From Myrica gale (taxonomy: Eukaryota > Streptophyta > Magnoliopsida > Fagales > Myricaceae): a DNA stretch of 64,000 bases. Each line of letters starts with the position of its first letter. The first letter of the stretch is position 1. The stretch is from positions 12,963,001 through 13,027,000 of the forward strand of contig OZ005610.1 in the NCBI GenBank assembly GCA_963930655.1, read 5' to 3'. The notes beneath the pieces are model-generated. The model worked only from the letters and a program-made list of their open reading frames with translations, did no database searches and was not told the DNA's origin. Shown here in pieces: positions 34,846-45,399 of the stretch. A program made the translations under genes and the position numbers.

Positions 34846-36324
34846 TTAGATTCGTTGAAATGGAGGATCAAAAGCATGATCACTAGAAAGCACCAGCTCA
34901 CGGATAGAATCTGCAATTTCACTCGCCCATATCGGAAGATTTCCAAACCTCATAGCCTGGAGAGAGAAAAAGGGAATAAGCTTACCTGCAACAACATAGT
35001 AGTACAAGTAAGTTTCACATGCAATTGCCTTCATGACCTTGATTATCATTCCCTAGTCCAGAAAGGACTCATACAATATAGATGGTGAAAAGTATCATCA
35101 GATATGCTAGATGATCTCATTCTTCCCATGCTTCATTTTCACCCCCTCCATCCTTATCTTTTGATCCTCTATTTCCTTTTACAATGGATCAAAACGGTAT
35201 GCACTTCAACAAAAAATAGATACAATCCTAATGGTTTTCTACTTCATTTATTTGATTGAGAAGTCAATACCCATTTAGGTTTGCTTTAATCAACTCAAAA
35301 TTCATAAGACTCGTTGTGGAGACTAAACTTCTTTATATGGGAGATAATGCATTTAACACCATTGCCTTAATACAGAGTTAGATTTTCTGAACAGGACTAA
35401 GGATATGGGATAGATATTCAAGGATGGGTACAAGAAATGCAGACTCAACATTGGTACCCCCTTTTATACTACAACAGAATTTCGTAAAATGTGTAGCCTT
35501 GCTAGGAAACTTAACCAGCATGTCTCTGATACTTGTACAAGCCAAACTAGCCAAACTAGAGCAGGTAACCAAACAGACTACTGTCAATCCCCTACTACCT
35601 TCAGCTGCTCTCAACTCCCGTATAAACTGATAACTAATGCTAAACTGCTTCAAATACATGAAAACGAAATTAGATCTTACCTTGACACTAACATAGCCAT
35701 AATAAGTTCTAGAAAAAGTATTCAAGACTACGACCACTAAGCTAATGATGTTACATGCTAGGATTAGGCTGGTACGGACCTGGTTGTGAGAGGCCTCAGT
35801 GAACCATCCTTCTGCAATCACATGTTCATATAAAACGTATCACGTGAGCAATTTTGCAATGATTTTGGACCTAAAAATGCATCTAAATTTTCTACATGGC
35901 GCAAAAAAATATAGCTCCATCTCAACTTCAAACTTATCCATTGAAGATAATTGTTTTCCTTGTCTGCAGCATTCGACTCGTTTGTTCAAAGATTTCCTCG
36001 TGAACCAGGTATTATTTAGGGATAATCAAAGGGAAAAAAAGGAAGAAAATAACTAAATAAATAAAAGCACAGAGGTTGGGCACCGTTTTCAATGGCGGAG
36101 AGCAGGGAGGATTGTAGTTGAGCTGAGAGGAAGTCCCTGCACACCCATAGCCCCCTGATATCAGAAATTTGTTCCCAGATGAGATTTTGACGTACCGCTG
36201 ATGGTTGAGTTCGATCGGGGTGCAGCGCATCTCCTTCCAATTGAGATGCGTTTGGTTGTTCGTAGTCTTCGCTGTCCGATGATTCGCCGAAAACTTCTTT
36301 GAGAAGTCCCTCCTGATCATCCAT
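34846..36324 (-). pseudogene. ALKBH8-like 2OG-Fe(II) dioxygenase, truncated
   Basis: Three minus-strand exons in one frame: 36084-36324 (MDDQEGLLKEVFGESSDSED at the N-terminus, then GLWVCRDFLS and LQSSLLSAIENG), 35780-35811 (GWFTEASHNQ), and 34846-34956 (AMRFGNLPIWASEIADSIRE to a TAA at 34846). This matches the N-terminal part of the plant alkylated-DNA-repair ALKBH8-like protein, whose catalytic core (the HxD...H iron ligands) should follow. That part is absent. Exon 3 runs straight into stop, next to a CCTCCATTTCA / TGAAATGGAGG inverted repeat (34802-34866) and the dispersed repeat ending at 34760. The remaining exons and splice sites are clean, so truncation may be recent. A short regulatory protein is possible but not supported. 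Confidence 0.75.
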
Positions 36325-36580
36325 TGCTTCGAAGATTACACTCCGTAAAATGATTCTGACGGGGCAAGAAGGCCTTACTTTTCCATTTCGCTCTGTATGG
36401 GATTCCCACTTGTTCTAAGGAATCCGACAAATCTCGTATTTTGAAAAAAGAAAAATGACAACTTATTCTGCACAAAAAATTAGAAGAACTCTTTAGGAGA
36501 GTTCGAATTCAGCAACTGCATTAATATGCATTTACGTATGTTTTAATGTAAAAATGTTGAGAATTAAAATGTCGAGAGTT
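36325..36580. other. Upstream of ALKBH8-like fragment
   Basis: Presumed former promoter; nothing specific recognised. Confidence 0.3.
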
Positions 36581-36584
36581 TAAG

Positions 36585-37075
36585 GCTATCTTGTTTAACA
36601 AAGTTTTCAAAAATTCCTCACTCACTTTTTCATCAATTTCAATACATTTTCACCAATCACAATAATTTTTTCATCAATTTCAATACCTTTTCACCAATAC
36701 CAATAATTTTTTACAAATTTCAACAACTTTTAAAAAATAATAATTTATTTATTAAAAAAAATTATTATAATAATTTTATTACGTTAAAATTTTGAAAAGT
36801 GTGAAATTTTAAGAAACAAACTCACCCTTAAAAATTTATATAAAAAACAATGCCTCGAGAAAAATTGACAAGTAAAAGACATTTTGGTTCATATCTCTAA
36901 ATAGTTTTTGTATTTGTGTTTTTTTTGGAAGTAGTGTAGATTTTTTTGGGATTGGTGAAAAGTGTGTTAAAAGTTGAAATTTGTAAAAAATTATTGAAAT
37001 TAGTGAAAAAGTATTGAAATTAATGAAAAAATGAGTAAAAAGTTTTTGAAAACGTTTTGAGGCGTTCTTATTATA
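36585..37075. mobile_element. Two MITE-like repeats in inverted orientation
   Basis: The segment around 36600-36760 (TCACTTTTTCATCAATTTCA, CAATAATTTTT) is repeated as its complement at about 36910-37070 (TTATTGAAATTAGTGAAAAA). This gives a hairpin about 490 bp across. Confidence 0.55.
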
Positions 37076-37329
37076 TTGTCCTACAGTTTTTTTAAAAAAA
37101 AACAAAACACAGCCGAACCATGTGTTTAAGGCACGATTTCTTTCAGCCTTAACATCTCAAGTCTTGAGTTCGGACTGCACGTCACGCTTTAACTCTAATT
37201 AATTAAAATATTATATTTATTGGGTTTATTAATTGAGAGGAAGTCGTGAAAAAAATATTAAATAATAAAATTTATCCCTTTATATCAACTTCAAGTCTTG
37301 GGTAAGTGATAGCTTCATATTCATAAATC

Positions 37330-38497
37330 CAGTGGCAGAATCAGGATTAAAATCTATGGGTGTCGAACTTTAAAGGCGAAATGACAAAAAAAAATTTCTT
37401 CGTAATGCAAAACATTATCTTAGAGTTATAATGTCGAAAATTAAGGACTAAAAGCATTAAAATATTAGAACACATGTACCGTAATATATATTGCGACTGA
37501 GAGGTGACAATTGGATGCTACGAGTTTGCATCTTCTGAAAATGTTGCAAAATAGCTTCGTTCTCAATAGTTTTAAAAACTTCTTGCTCGATGTACACTAT
37601 CATGTCAGCATTCATCCAGTTATCTCTCATCCTATTACGCAACTTACTTTTGATGATCTAATTTAAGTTAATATCCTACTTAATTATAAAACTTTAGAAC
37701 AAATTACAGATGATTCTTATGGTTGAAGACTTGATGCCACTAGGGTTGTCGTTCTTACATTTTTTTGTTACTACCACAACTGGGGTCTATTTTTTTCCCA
37801 TTTTTTCTTTTGACAAAAAGTTACTGGGGATGCATTTGTAATTTACTCTCTAGGTTCTATGGATTTGAAATTGACAGATATTCATATTCTTCAAAACAAC
37901 CTCCACACAAAAAGCAACAATTAATGGCAAACCAGACTCTGAATAATAAAAATAAAATTTTCAGGATAAACAAGATTTAGTAAAAGAGTTCCTTAGATAA
38001 ACATATTCAAAAGTGGTCAGAACTTTGGTTTGGCCTACACAAGGATCCTAAACAAACACAGCATTTTTCGAGGTCTCTAATAAAAATGAAGAAACAAATC
38101 AACTTAGGGAAAAAGAAATGAAGTGATCTTGATTGTGAAAAATTAGGAGCAAAAAGTAAATAATTTTTTACTAACATAAATTTAGCAAGATGACAAGAAG
38201 TTACCCCTCAGTTGAAGAACTTGTAATTGATGCAAAACAAAAAATCGTAATAATTGTATATTTGCCTCATTTATTATGTAGCAATAGGAGCAAAATCAAT
38301 GTGTAGAAAAAAAAAAATTATTTTAGATTCGATACCCATTAAGTCTAGTCGGCCTGGACTTAATGGGTATCGGACCTGGATTTAATGGGTATCGAACCTA
38401 ACTAATTTATGAAGAAAAAAAAACAAGTGTAAAAAAAATTTTGGCCAAGCCATGGGTAGCGGACGCACGGGTTCGATATCCCCTGCATCCGCCACTG
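37330..38497 (-). mobile_element. hAT deletion derivative (TSD CATAAATC)
   Basis: Ends CAGTGGCAGAATCAGGATT and the complement of CAGTGGCGGATGCAGGGGA, flanked by a perfect 8-bp duplication CATAAATC at 37322-37329 and 38498-38505. Its ends match the larger hAT at 52783-55955. On the minus strand near 37457-37640 it keeps only the end of a hAT transposase (NRMRDNWMN, then YIEQEVFKTIENEAI and HFQKMQTR). It includes a 15-bp-arm palindrome around GATACCCATTAAGTC (about 38330-38372). Confidence 0.85.
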
Positions 38498-40068
38498 CAT
38501 AAATCTCAATACAATCTATACTAACTCTAATTAAAAAAACAAAAATTTAAACTTAAAGACTTTTTACTACCACCAAAAACTTTTCTTCACACATTCAACT
38601 TTATTCTTTTCTTTTCCCAGCTTCACGTTGCAGCTAGTTTCTTTTTGTTTTTTCTCAAAAACAACCAATCTCATTAAAAACAGAGTCTAGCATAACAGAA
38701 TCACAAAGCCGAATGAAAATAGGAACAACATAAGGATCTAATAAACCAGAAAATTGAGAACTAGTCGCCCACTTTGCCAATAAGTGAGCCTGCTGGTTGA
38801 GCCTACTAGGAACACAATGTATCGCCCAAGCGGATTGACCTTTAAAAGCAGCACGGAGAGAGCAAACAAGTTCCTCAATCTTCCAGCAAGGCACCTTAAC
38901 AAGTTGAGCAATATCTTGACAAAGGAGCTAGGAGTCAGATTCAAAGGCCACCAAAAGCTAGCCTTTGGACATATCAATTTCAACAGCACGGACAACAATC
39001 ATAGCTTCACTCAACAAAGGGTCCACAACCCTAATACACTCCATGTACACAGTACATGGGAGCTAGAGAGTCTCTACAAGAGACGACTATGTACGATCCA
39101 GATTGACGTACAACGATCGCCAAAATTAATCTTCATCCAACCTGAAGGAGGGGTCCAGGTAGCAACAAAAGAAGGAAACCGAGAAATCAAAGCAGGCGAG
39201 TGTTCTGCATAGCCACGAGACAGAGTACATTGCAAATTAGAAACACAAACATATTTCATTATGAACAGCCTCATTACGATTCATCCACAGAACATCCAAT
39301 ACCAAAGCTGCATGCAGAATAAAGTGGGGGAAGAAGCTCTGACGAATACCCAGCTCCTCCACCGCATGCAGAAGCAAACGAATCCACAATGCTGGGCTAT
39401 TAACTTAAAAGCACAATGGGTCAAAAGGCCATGCCGAAAGACGCCAAAGTTGGCGAGCCACAGAACAACTATGAAAATATGGAGGATGATTTCAGCATGT
39501 TGACCGCACGAGATACAGGGAGACTCCGGATAAAAATCTATACCAACCGAACGATAGCGAGGAGCCCTGACCGGAAATGCCTCGGCTGCTATCTTCCAAA
39601 ATTTTTTTAAAACTATTCTGAATCTGAAGATGCCACAAAGCAGTCCAATCTTGCTCCACAAAGACTGGATGAGGGATATGGTCTTTTTTGTGCCAGATGC
39701 ATAGCACCATGAACCGAGAAGACCCCATGCGGATCCGTGATCCAGATAATAGTATCTTGCCCCTGCTGGCAAGGAGGCTGTAAGATCAGAATGTTAGCGA
39801 TAGTACCCGAAGTGAAAAGGGAATTTAGGAGGGCCAAATTCCAGTCGCCTAAAGTGACATCAACCAACTCGTTAACCCCAGTGCAAAGAACAGGAATCAG
39901 TAGCATTTGGAAGCCAGATCGGCTGGAACGACGCCTGTTGAGGGATCCAAGGGTCCATAGCAATGCAAAGAGCTGCATCATTCCAGGGGATAAAACACAC
40001 ATTTGCACGCAACAACTCAATGATCTTGCATAAACCTTGCCAAACTAGAGAGACACCTTGTTTCGAAC

Positions 40069-40945
40069 TGTGAGTCCTAGATTTCAGGATTAAGGCAACT
40101 CAAGAGGGGGGTGAATTGGCTTTCTAAAATTTTTCGGTATTGACCCCAAAGACGTGTTTGCTAGTTGATACTACTTTAGCACAAGTATAATATGCAATAA
40201 GAGTAAGTATGTGTTGAAAGTAAAGAGTAGGGACAAGAGAAGCAAACACTCGATTTTTAGGTGGTTTGGCAAACCCGCCTACATCCACCCCTCAAGCTCT
40301 TTCACCGAGCCTTGAGGTTTTCCACTATCTTCCAATAGCTTTACACACTAGCTTCCGGGTGCTAGAAAGTCGCTTTCTGTACCGGTCGACCGCTTCAACT
40401 AGTCGTTGCCCAATAGTCATAAATTTTGAATGCTGTCAAATTTTTGTCCTACTCGCCCGGTTGACCGCTATAAATCATTTTCATCATCCGCTACAGCCGG
40501 TCGACAGCTTCATGTAGGGGTCGACCGCTACAATTCATTTTCATAGACCGGTTCATTTAAAATCATGTTTTTTACAACTTTTAAACACTTAATTTTAAAG
40601 GCTTACTTCTAATAAGTATATGAAATATTTGAGAGTTTGTTTGGGGTGTTTTGAAACCTTTAAAAAAATTTTAATCTTTCAAACAAAACTTAAAACTGTT
40701 TATGCACGTTTTGAAAGATATGCAAGTGTGATTCATAATCCTTGTCAAGAGTTAAATAACGAGTTACAAGGATTATACCCTAAGGTCTTGAATCTTCACT
40801 TTGAGCTCCTTGCATCTTCTTGTTCTTCTTTCTTCAAGTCTTTGTCTCTTTAATCAAGTCGTCTTTGTCTTTGAATATGTCCTTTTTATAAACTTGATCT
40901 ATTTATTGAAATCATCAAAATCTCGATTGTACACAAAAGCCAACA
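40069..40945 (-). mobile_element. Family-B solo LTR in LINE, internally deleted
   Basis: Minus-strand TGTTGGCTTTTGTGTAC to CTAGGACTCACA, flanked by CGAAC (40064-40068) and CGAAT (40946-40950). At 877 bp it is about 400 bp shorter than the copy at 10498-11775. The missing part covers the TATA-box region. GTCGACCG palindromes remain near 40385, 40499 and 40521. Confidence 0.8.
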
Positions 40946-41239
40946 CGAATGAGCTGTAAGAAATGAGGATCGAGGAAAATACTTGGAGCGAAGTAGCTTG
41001 ACCCATCCAATATCAGGATTATTCAAAATACGCCAGCCAAGCTTAATCAAGAAAGCTTGGTTAATCTCACTCATCCAACGTAAACCCAAGCCTCCTTGAC
41101 AAGGTTGTACACTCCTTACAAAAAAAAAAAGGTAAGCAAAGCCAAGCATTCCAATTGTAAGACTTGCCTGCTCCCGCGTGCAGCACAAAGCCATTTTTGA
41201 CCTATGGGTTCTACCATTCTAGTATCATAGGCGGCCAGC

Positions 41240-41476
41240 AACTGTCTCTTAATAGACCAACCTATTATAATAATTTCATAAACACCCAGCGAAGACATTG
41301 CAAATAAATAAAGTAGCTCTATCTTCAAATTTGACAATACCACACCATAACCAAACAACTGCCTCTAAATTACTAGACTAACCTACTATAATAATTTCAT
41401 AAACACCTAGCGAAGACATGGCAAATAAATAAACTAGCTCTATGTTCAAATTTGACAATACCACACCATAATCAAA
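41240..41476. repeat. 117-bp tandem duplication in LINE
   Basis: AACTGTCTCT at 41240 and AACTGCCTCT at 41357 start two similar units, each running through ATAATTTCATAAACACC and GACAATACCACACCATAA. Confidence 0.75.
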
Positions 41477-41519
41477 AGGTACAGCTCGATCTGCCGGACT
41501 TAAATGTAGCAATTAGAGC

Positions 41520-41800
41520 TATTCTAAGAGTGCCTTTGCAAACTCTAACTAAGTAAAATATTTAAGGAATGTTGTGAAAATTAAGAAAATTGAAGTTTTA
41601 TTGGGTTTTGTGAGAAAGTAGTGAATAAATTATAATTTTATAAGAGTTAGTGAAAAAATGAGGAGAAATAAGGATATTTTTATGGGAGTTTGTGAAAGGT
41701 GAAGACAAAGATAATTTGAGTGAATTTTATATATTTATTGTAATGAAAACAAGATGATTTGATGGGAGAGAGATATTATTTTGCAATTATTTCATTTGAT
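41520..41800. repeat. Degenerate MITE-like sequence
   Basis: Resembles the small AT-rich MITE family (TTTGCAAACTCTAACTAAG, then GAGAGATATTATTTTGCAATT); the ends are not clear. Confidence 0.35.
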
Positions 41801-41807
41801 AAAAAAT

Positions 41808-42135
41808 TTAGGGAATTTAGCAGTTTAGTCCTTGAGTTTTACCCTATATTGCTTTGTAGTTCTTGGGTTTAATTTTTTCAAGTTTTAGTAATTGAGTTTA
41901 TATTTTTTGACGAAATGGTCCTTCTGTTAGGGATTCGTCAGTTTCCCTAACGGAAGGGCCACATCAGCTTACATCCCAGTAGTTGATTTGGAGGGATTTC
42001 AAAACACATCGTTCTATAAAAAAAGTTCACAAAGAAAAACGTCGTCGTTTAGAACAAATCCTCACACCTGTTTAATTTGCCTGAAATTTCGAAATGACAT
42101 GCAGTTTTGAAATACAGAGTAACAACATTTGATTT
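41808..42135 (+). repeat. Dispersed AACGGAAGG repeat
   Basis: Contains GAATTTAGCAGTTTAGTCC, AATGGTCCTTCTGTTAGGG and CCCTAACGGAAGGGCC; homologous to 34290-34570 and inverted to 56080-56375. Confidence 0.65.
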
Positions 42136-42423
42136 TACCCACTGTTGTTTGCTATGTTGTATTCCCCATTTCGTTTAGAACCCTAAGTCCCCGATAGAAC
42201 CCATATATTGTTGCATATCTCAACGTTGCCTTCTCTGGTTCCATCGTCGCTGAGCAAAGGTTTACTGACAGCTTGGCTGCAGATCTCGACGTCCCTTTTC
42301 GTCTGTTGCCGTCTGAAACTTCGATGCTCTCAATATCACGCAACCCATAAATAGAAATGAGAGTAGGTAAATTTCTAATTTGTCTACAATTCATAGTCGA
42401 CGTCATCTTCTCTGTTTCTCTAG

Positions 42424-42570
42424 TTATGTTGCGCCTGAGTATGCTTACACTGGAATGCTGAAAGAGAAGAGTGGTATTTACAGTTTTGGGATACTTATCA
42501 TGGAGATAATTTCTGAGAGATGCCCAGTTGATTATAGTTGGCCAAAGAGAGAGGATAAACTTGACTTACA
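42424..42570 (+). pseudogene. Receptor-like kinase exon fragment
   Basis: After an intron-like TTTCTCTAG the exon reads [22 protein letters not shown] then [18 protein letters not shown], the activation-loop/APE region of plant receptor-like Ser/Thr kinases (normal form KSDVYSFG). The invariant Asp of the DVYSFG motif is Gly here. No other kinase exon is nearby. The copia 5' LTR starts 68 bp downstream, so this is a stray, probably dead, gene piece. Confidence 0.75.
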
Positions 42571-42637
42571 ATTTGTTTTTTTTTCTTTAAACCAATCTTC
42601 TATAAAGTTTCATTCTTGTGCTAAATATAGCGAGGAT

Positions 42638-43882
42638 TGTTGGCTTTTAGTCACAATTAATGTTTTGATGATAATAATAGAAGTAATTGAAATGTGAAAT
42701 AAATAAGATTTAAAATGAACATGGAGCGATCAAGTAACATCCCTTCCAATGGAAATAACTCTTAAAGTGAAGACTCAAGTTTCTAGGTTAATTTTTGTAA
42801 CTCTAGACGTCATCTTTAACACGGATTTGAACAACACACTTGCATAATTCTTCAAAACTTGCATAAACTTTTTAACAACTTGTTTTGAAAATTAAAAATT
42901 TTTTATTGATTTCAAATTATCCCCAATTAAACTCTCAAACATTTATATACTTATGAAAAGTAAGTATTTAAAATTGGGTGTTTTTAGTTTGTCAAAATTG
43001 TGGTTTTAAATCAACAGGATCATGTGCTTAAGCTGTAGAGGTCGACCGTTCTATGACCGCTGGGTATAGCGGTCGACCGATTTGTTTTTTTTTAAAGAGT
43101 TGTTCCGATTTTTGGCATTATAACCATTGGTGTAACGGTAACCTGCAGCTGTCGACCGACTCGTTGTGAATTTTTGACAGATTGACTCCTAACGACTAGT
43201 TTTCTTATAAGGCCTATATAAAGCCATCTTTAAGCCTTTTAAAAGTTGTTGAATGACAAAAATCATTTTACTAAGGCTAAAAGTGATCAAAAACTTTTGA
43301 ATCCTTCTTCTAACATCATTCACACATAATCATCACTTTCACATCCTTATTATTGTGTGAAGCCTACGAGATAGAAATCTTTCATTGTAACATCTACTTC
43401 ATCAAGGAAGTTTTAGTGGGCATTTTTGTACATCCTTATACACTTCTAAGAGAGTGATTCTCTTGTTTTCTTTCGGTGAGAGTTTGGAGAGGTTTGTTCT
43501 CAAACTCGTTCTTGAGGCTTGAATGGGTGTTTCTCAAACTCGAGTGTAAATAAACATTTGCCTTGGTTGAAGGGAGCATAGTGGAGAAATCTCAAGGCTC
43601 GGTAACGGAGCTTGAGGGGTGGATGTAAACAAGTTTGCCGAACCACCTAAAAATCTTTGTTTACTCTTTTTCCTAATCTCCGTACTTTGTGCTACTAGTT
43701 TATTGTTCTAAGTTTTAGTTGCATATTTGAGTTGCAATATATATTTTTGTGTTTAATTCTTTATTGCAATCGATTCTCTTTGTGTGACTTGTAGCTAGCA
43801 AACACTTTTTTAAGGGTGTGTTTTGAAAAAGTTTTGAAACTCAATTCACCCCTCTTGGATTGCCTTAATCCTAGGATTTACA
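42638..43882 (+). repeat. Family-B 5' LTR
   Basis: TGTTGGCTTTTAGTCAC to CTAGGATTTACA, 1245 bp. GGTCGACCG at 43040-43048, GCGGTCGACCG at 43069-43079, a GTCGAC at 43151-43156, and a TATA box TATATAAA at 43215-43222. Confidence 0.88.
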
Positions 43883-43883
43883 A

Positions 43884-43897
43884 TTAGTATCAGAGCT
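43884..43897 (+). promoter_or_regulatory. Primer binding site (Met-tRNA)
   Basis: TTAGTATCAGAGCT, one base from the usual TTGGTATCAGAGC, one base after the 5' LTR. Confidence 0.75.
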
Positions 43898-43939
43898 TGA
43901 TTGTCATTCTAACTCAAGATTTAACAATCTTGAGTTAGA

Positions 43940-44838
43940 ATGACAATTTCAAACAACAACTCTCATGTTGAGGGACTGTCAACATCTAGACCTCCTTCCT
44001 TCAATAGAAGTGATTACACCTATTGAAAAGCAAGGATGGAAAATTATTTTCAATCAATTGACTATGATTTATGGCTTTGTGTTTTGAATGGACCGATGAG
44101 GACAAGAAGAAAATTTTTATAAACGCTAGAGCAATGAACATTCTTTATTGTACTTTAGAGAGAAATAAATTCAATAGAAATTGTGATAGTGCAAAAGAAA
44201 TATGGAATACTTTAGAAATTACTCATGGAGGTGCAAACCAAGTGAAAGAATCTAAGATAAGCGTACTAGTTCATAGCTATGAATTGTTTAAAATGAAACC
44301 GAAAGAAAACATTGGTGACATGCTTACTAGATTTAGTAATATTGTAAATGGTTTAAATGCTCTTGGAAAAGTGTACACTAACTCCGACTTGGTGAGAAAA
44401 GTTCTCAGGTCACAACCAAAGACATGGGAAGTCAAAGTCACCGCTATTCAAGAAGCAAAGGACCTCACCAAATTGCCTTTGGAAGAGCTTGTTGGATCTC
44501 TCAAGACTCATGAAATCACCACGAAGGGACATGAGGAGGAAAGTTCAAAAATGAGAAGCATAGCTATGAAATCCTCTGTAGTTGAGAATGAAGAAGATGA
44601 TGGTGAAAGTGGAGATGAAGATATAACACTCATGACAAGGAATTTCATAAACTTCCTCAAGAGAAAGTAAGGAAGGAAGAACTTCAAAGATTTCAAGAGA
44701 GAAGAGCCAAGGAAGGAATACTCAAAGATGAACAACAAAAAGGACCACATCACTTGCTACAAGTGCAAGAAACCCGATCACATAAAGGAGGATTGTCCAC
44801 TTGTCAAATATAAAAAGAAAGCTATGAAAGCAACTTGA
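43940..44838 (+). pseudogene. copia gag with CCHC knuckle
   Basis: Starts at ATG 43940 (MTISNNNSHVEGLS) and contains SDYTY followed by TGA where a tryptophan is expected. It then runs, after a frame change, through FEWTDEDKKKIFINARAMN, EIWNTLEITHGG and SKISVLVHSYELFKMKP, typical of plant copia gag (UBN2-type). A CCHC zinc knuckle (CYKCKKPDHIKEDC) is at 44755-44796. The W-to-stop and at least one shift near 44090 disable it. Confidence 0.82.
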
Positions 44839-45399
44839 AAAGATAACGATTCAAGCTCCTTCAAAGAAGAAGATGGGGGAGAAATTCCAAACATGTGTTT
44901 CATGGCTCTAGAAGATAATGATTTATATCTCTCGGATCTCGAAGATTCAAAACCTTTATATGTTGAATTAGAAAATGTTTTTGATGAGTTATACATTACG
45001 TTTGAAAAGCTTAAACTCAAATACAATGTTTTGAAAAAGAAGCATTCACTAGCTACAAATAACCTTGATTCTTAAATGCTGAACAAGGAAATTTGAAGCT
45101 ATAGATGAGGAATTGAAACTAAAATTTTCAACCTTAGAAATTGAGAACAAAACTTTCAAAGATAAGGTTACTCGTCAAAATACCACTCTTGAAAAATTCA
45201 CTCATGGAAGCAAATCTTTGAAGAACATTCAAAATAGTCAAAAATGTGTTTTTGACAAAAGTGATTTAGGCTACAAGCCTTATCAAAATGAAAAGTATTT
45301 CAAAAACTTCTTTGTCAAAGCTAAATCCTCAAATGAATCTTTTCATACTTGCAACTTTTACAACAAGAATGGACATCTAATTTTTTTATTGTTCTCTTG

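Larger units (their letters stand above)
38641..41476 (-). pseudogene. LINE (L1-type) 3' part, interrupted
   Basis: Minus-strand non-LTR retroelement remnant. RT C-terminal region near 40950-41110 (QGGLGLRWMSEINQAFLIKL then WVKLLRSKYF). Connection domain near 39613-39900 (NILILQPPCQQGQDTIIW then DPHGVFSV). Zinc-binding RT region near 39500-39640 (AFPVRAPRYRSVGID then CGQHAE). RNase H-like end at 38655-39200 (WTPPSGWMKINF and HLLAKWATSSQF). The element ends at an A-rich tail near 38641. Multiple frame breaks; the 5' part with endonuclease and RT palm is missing. It is split by a solo LTR at 40069-40945. Confidence 0.8.

Noticed and set aside
38465..38482. tRNA B-box-like GGTTCGATATCC
   Set aside because: No A box or cloverleaf; it lies in the terminal region of the hAT derivative.
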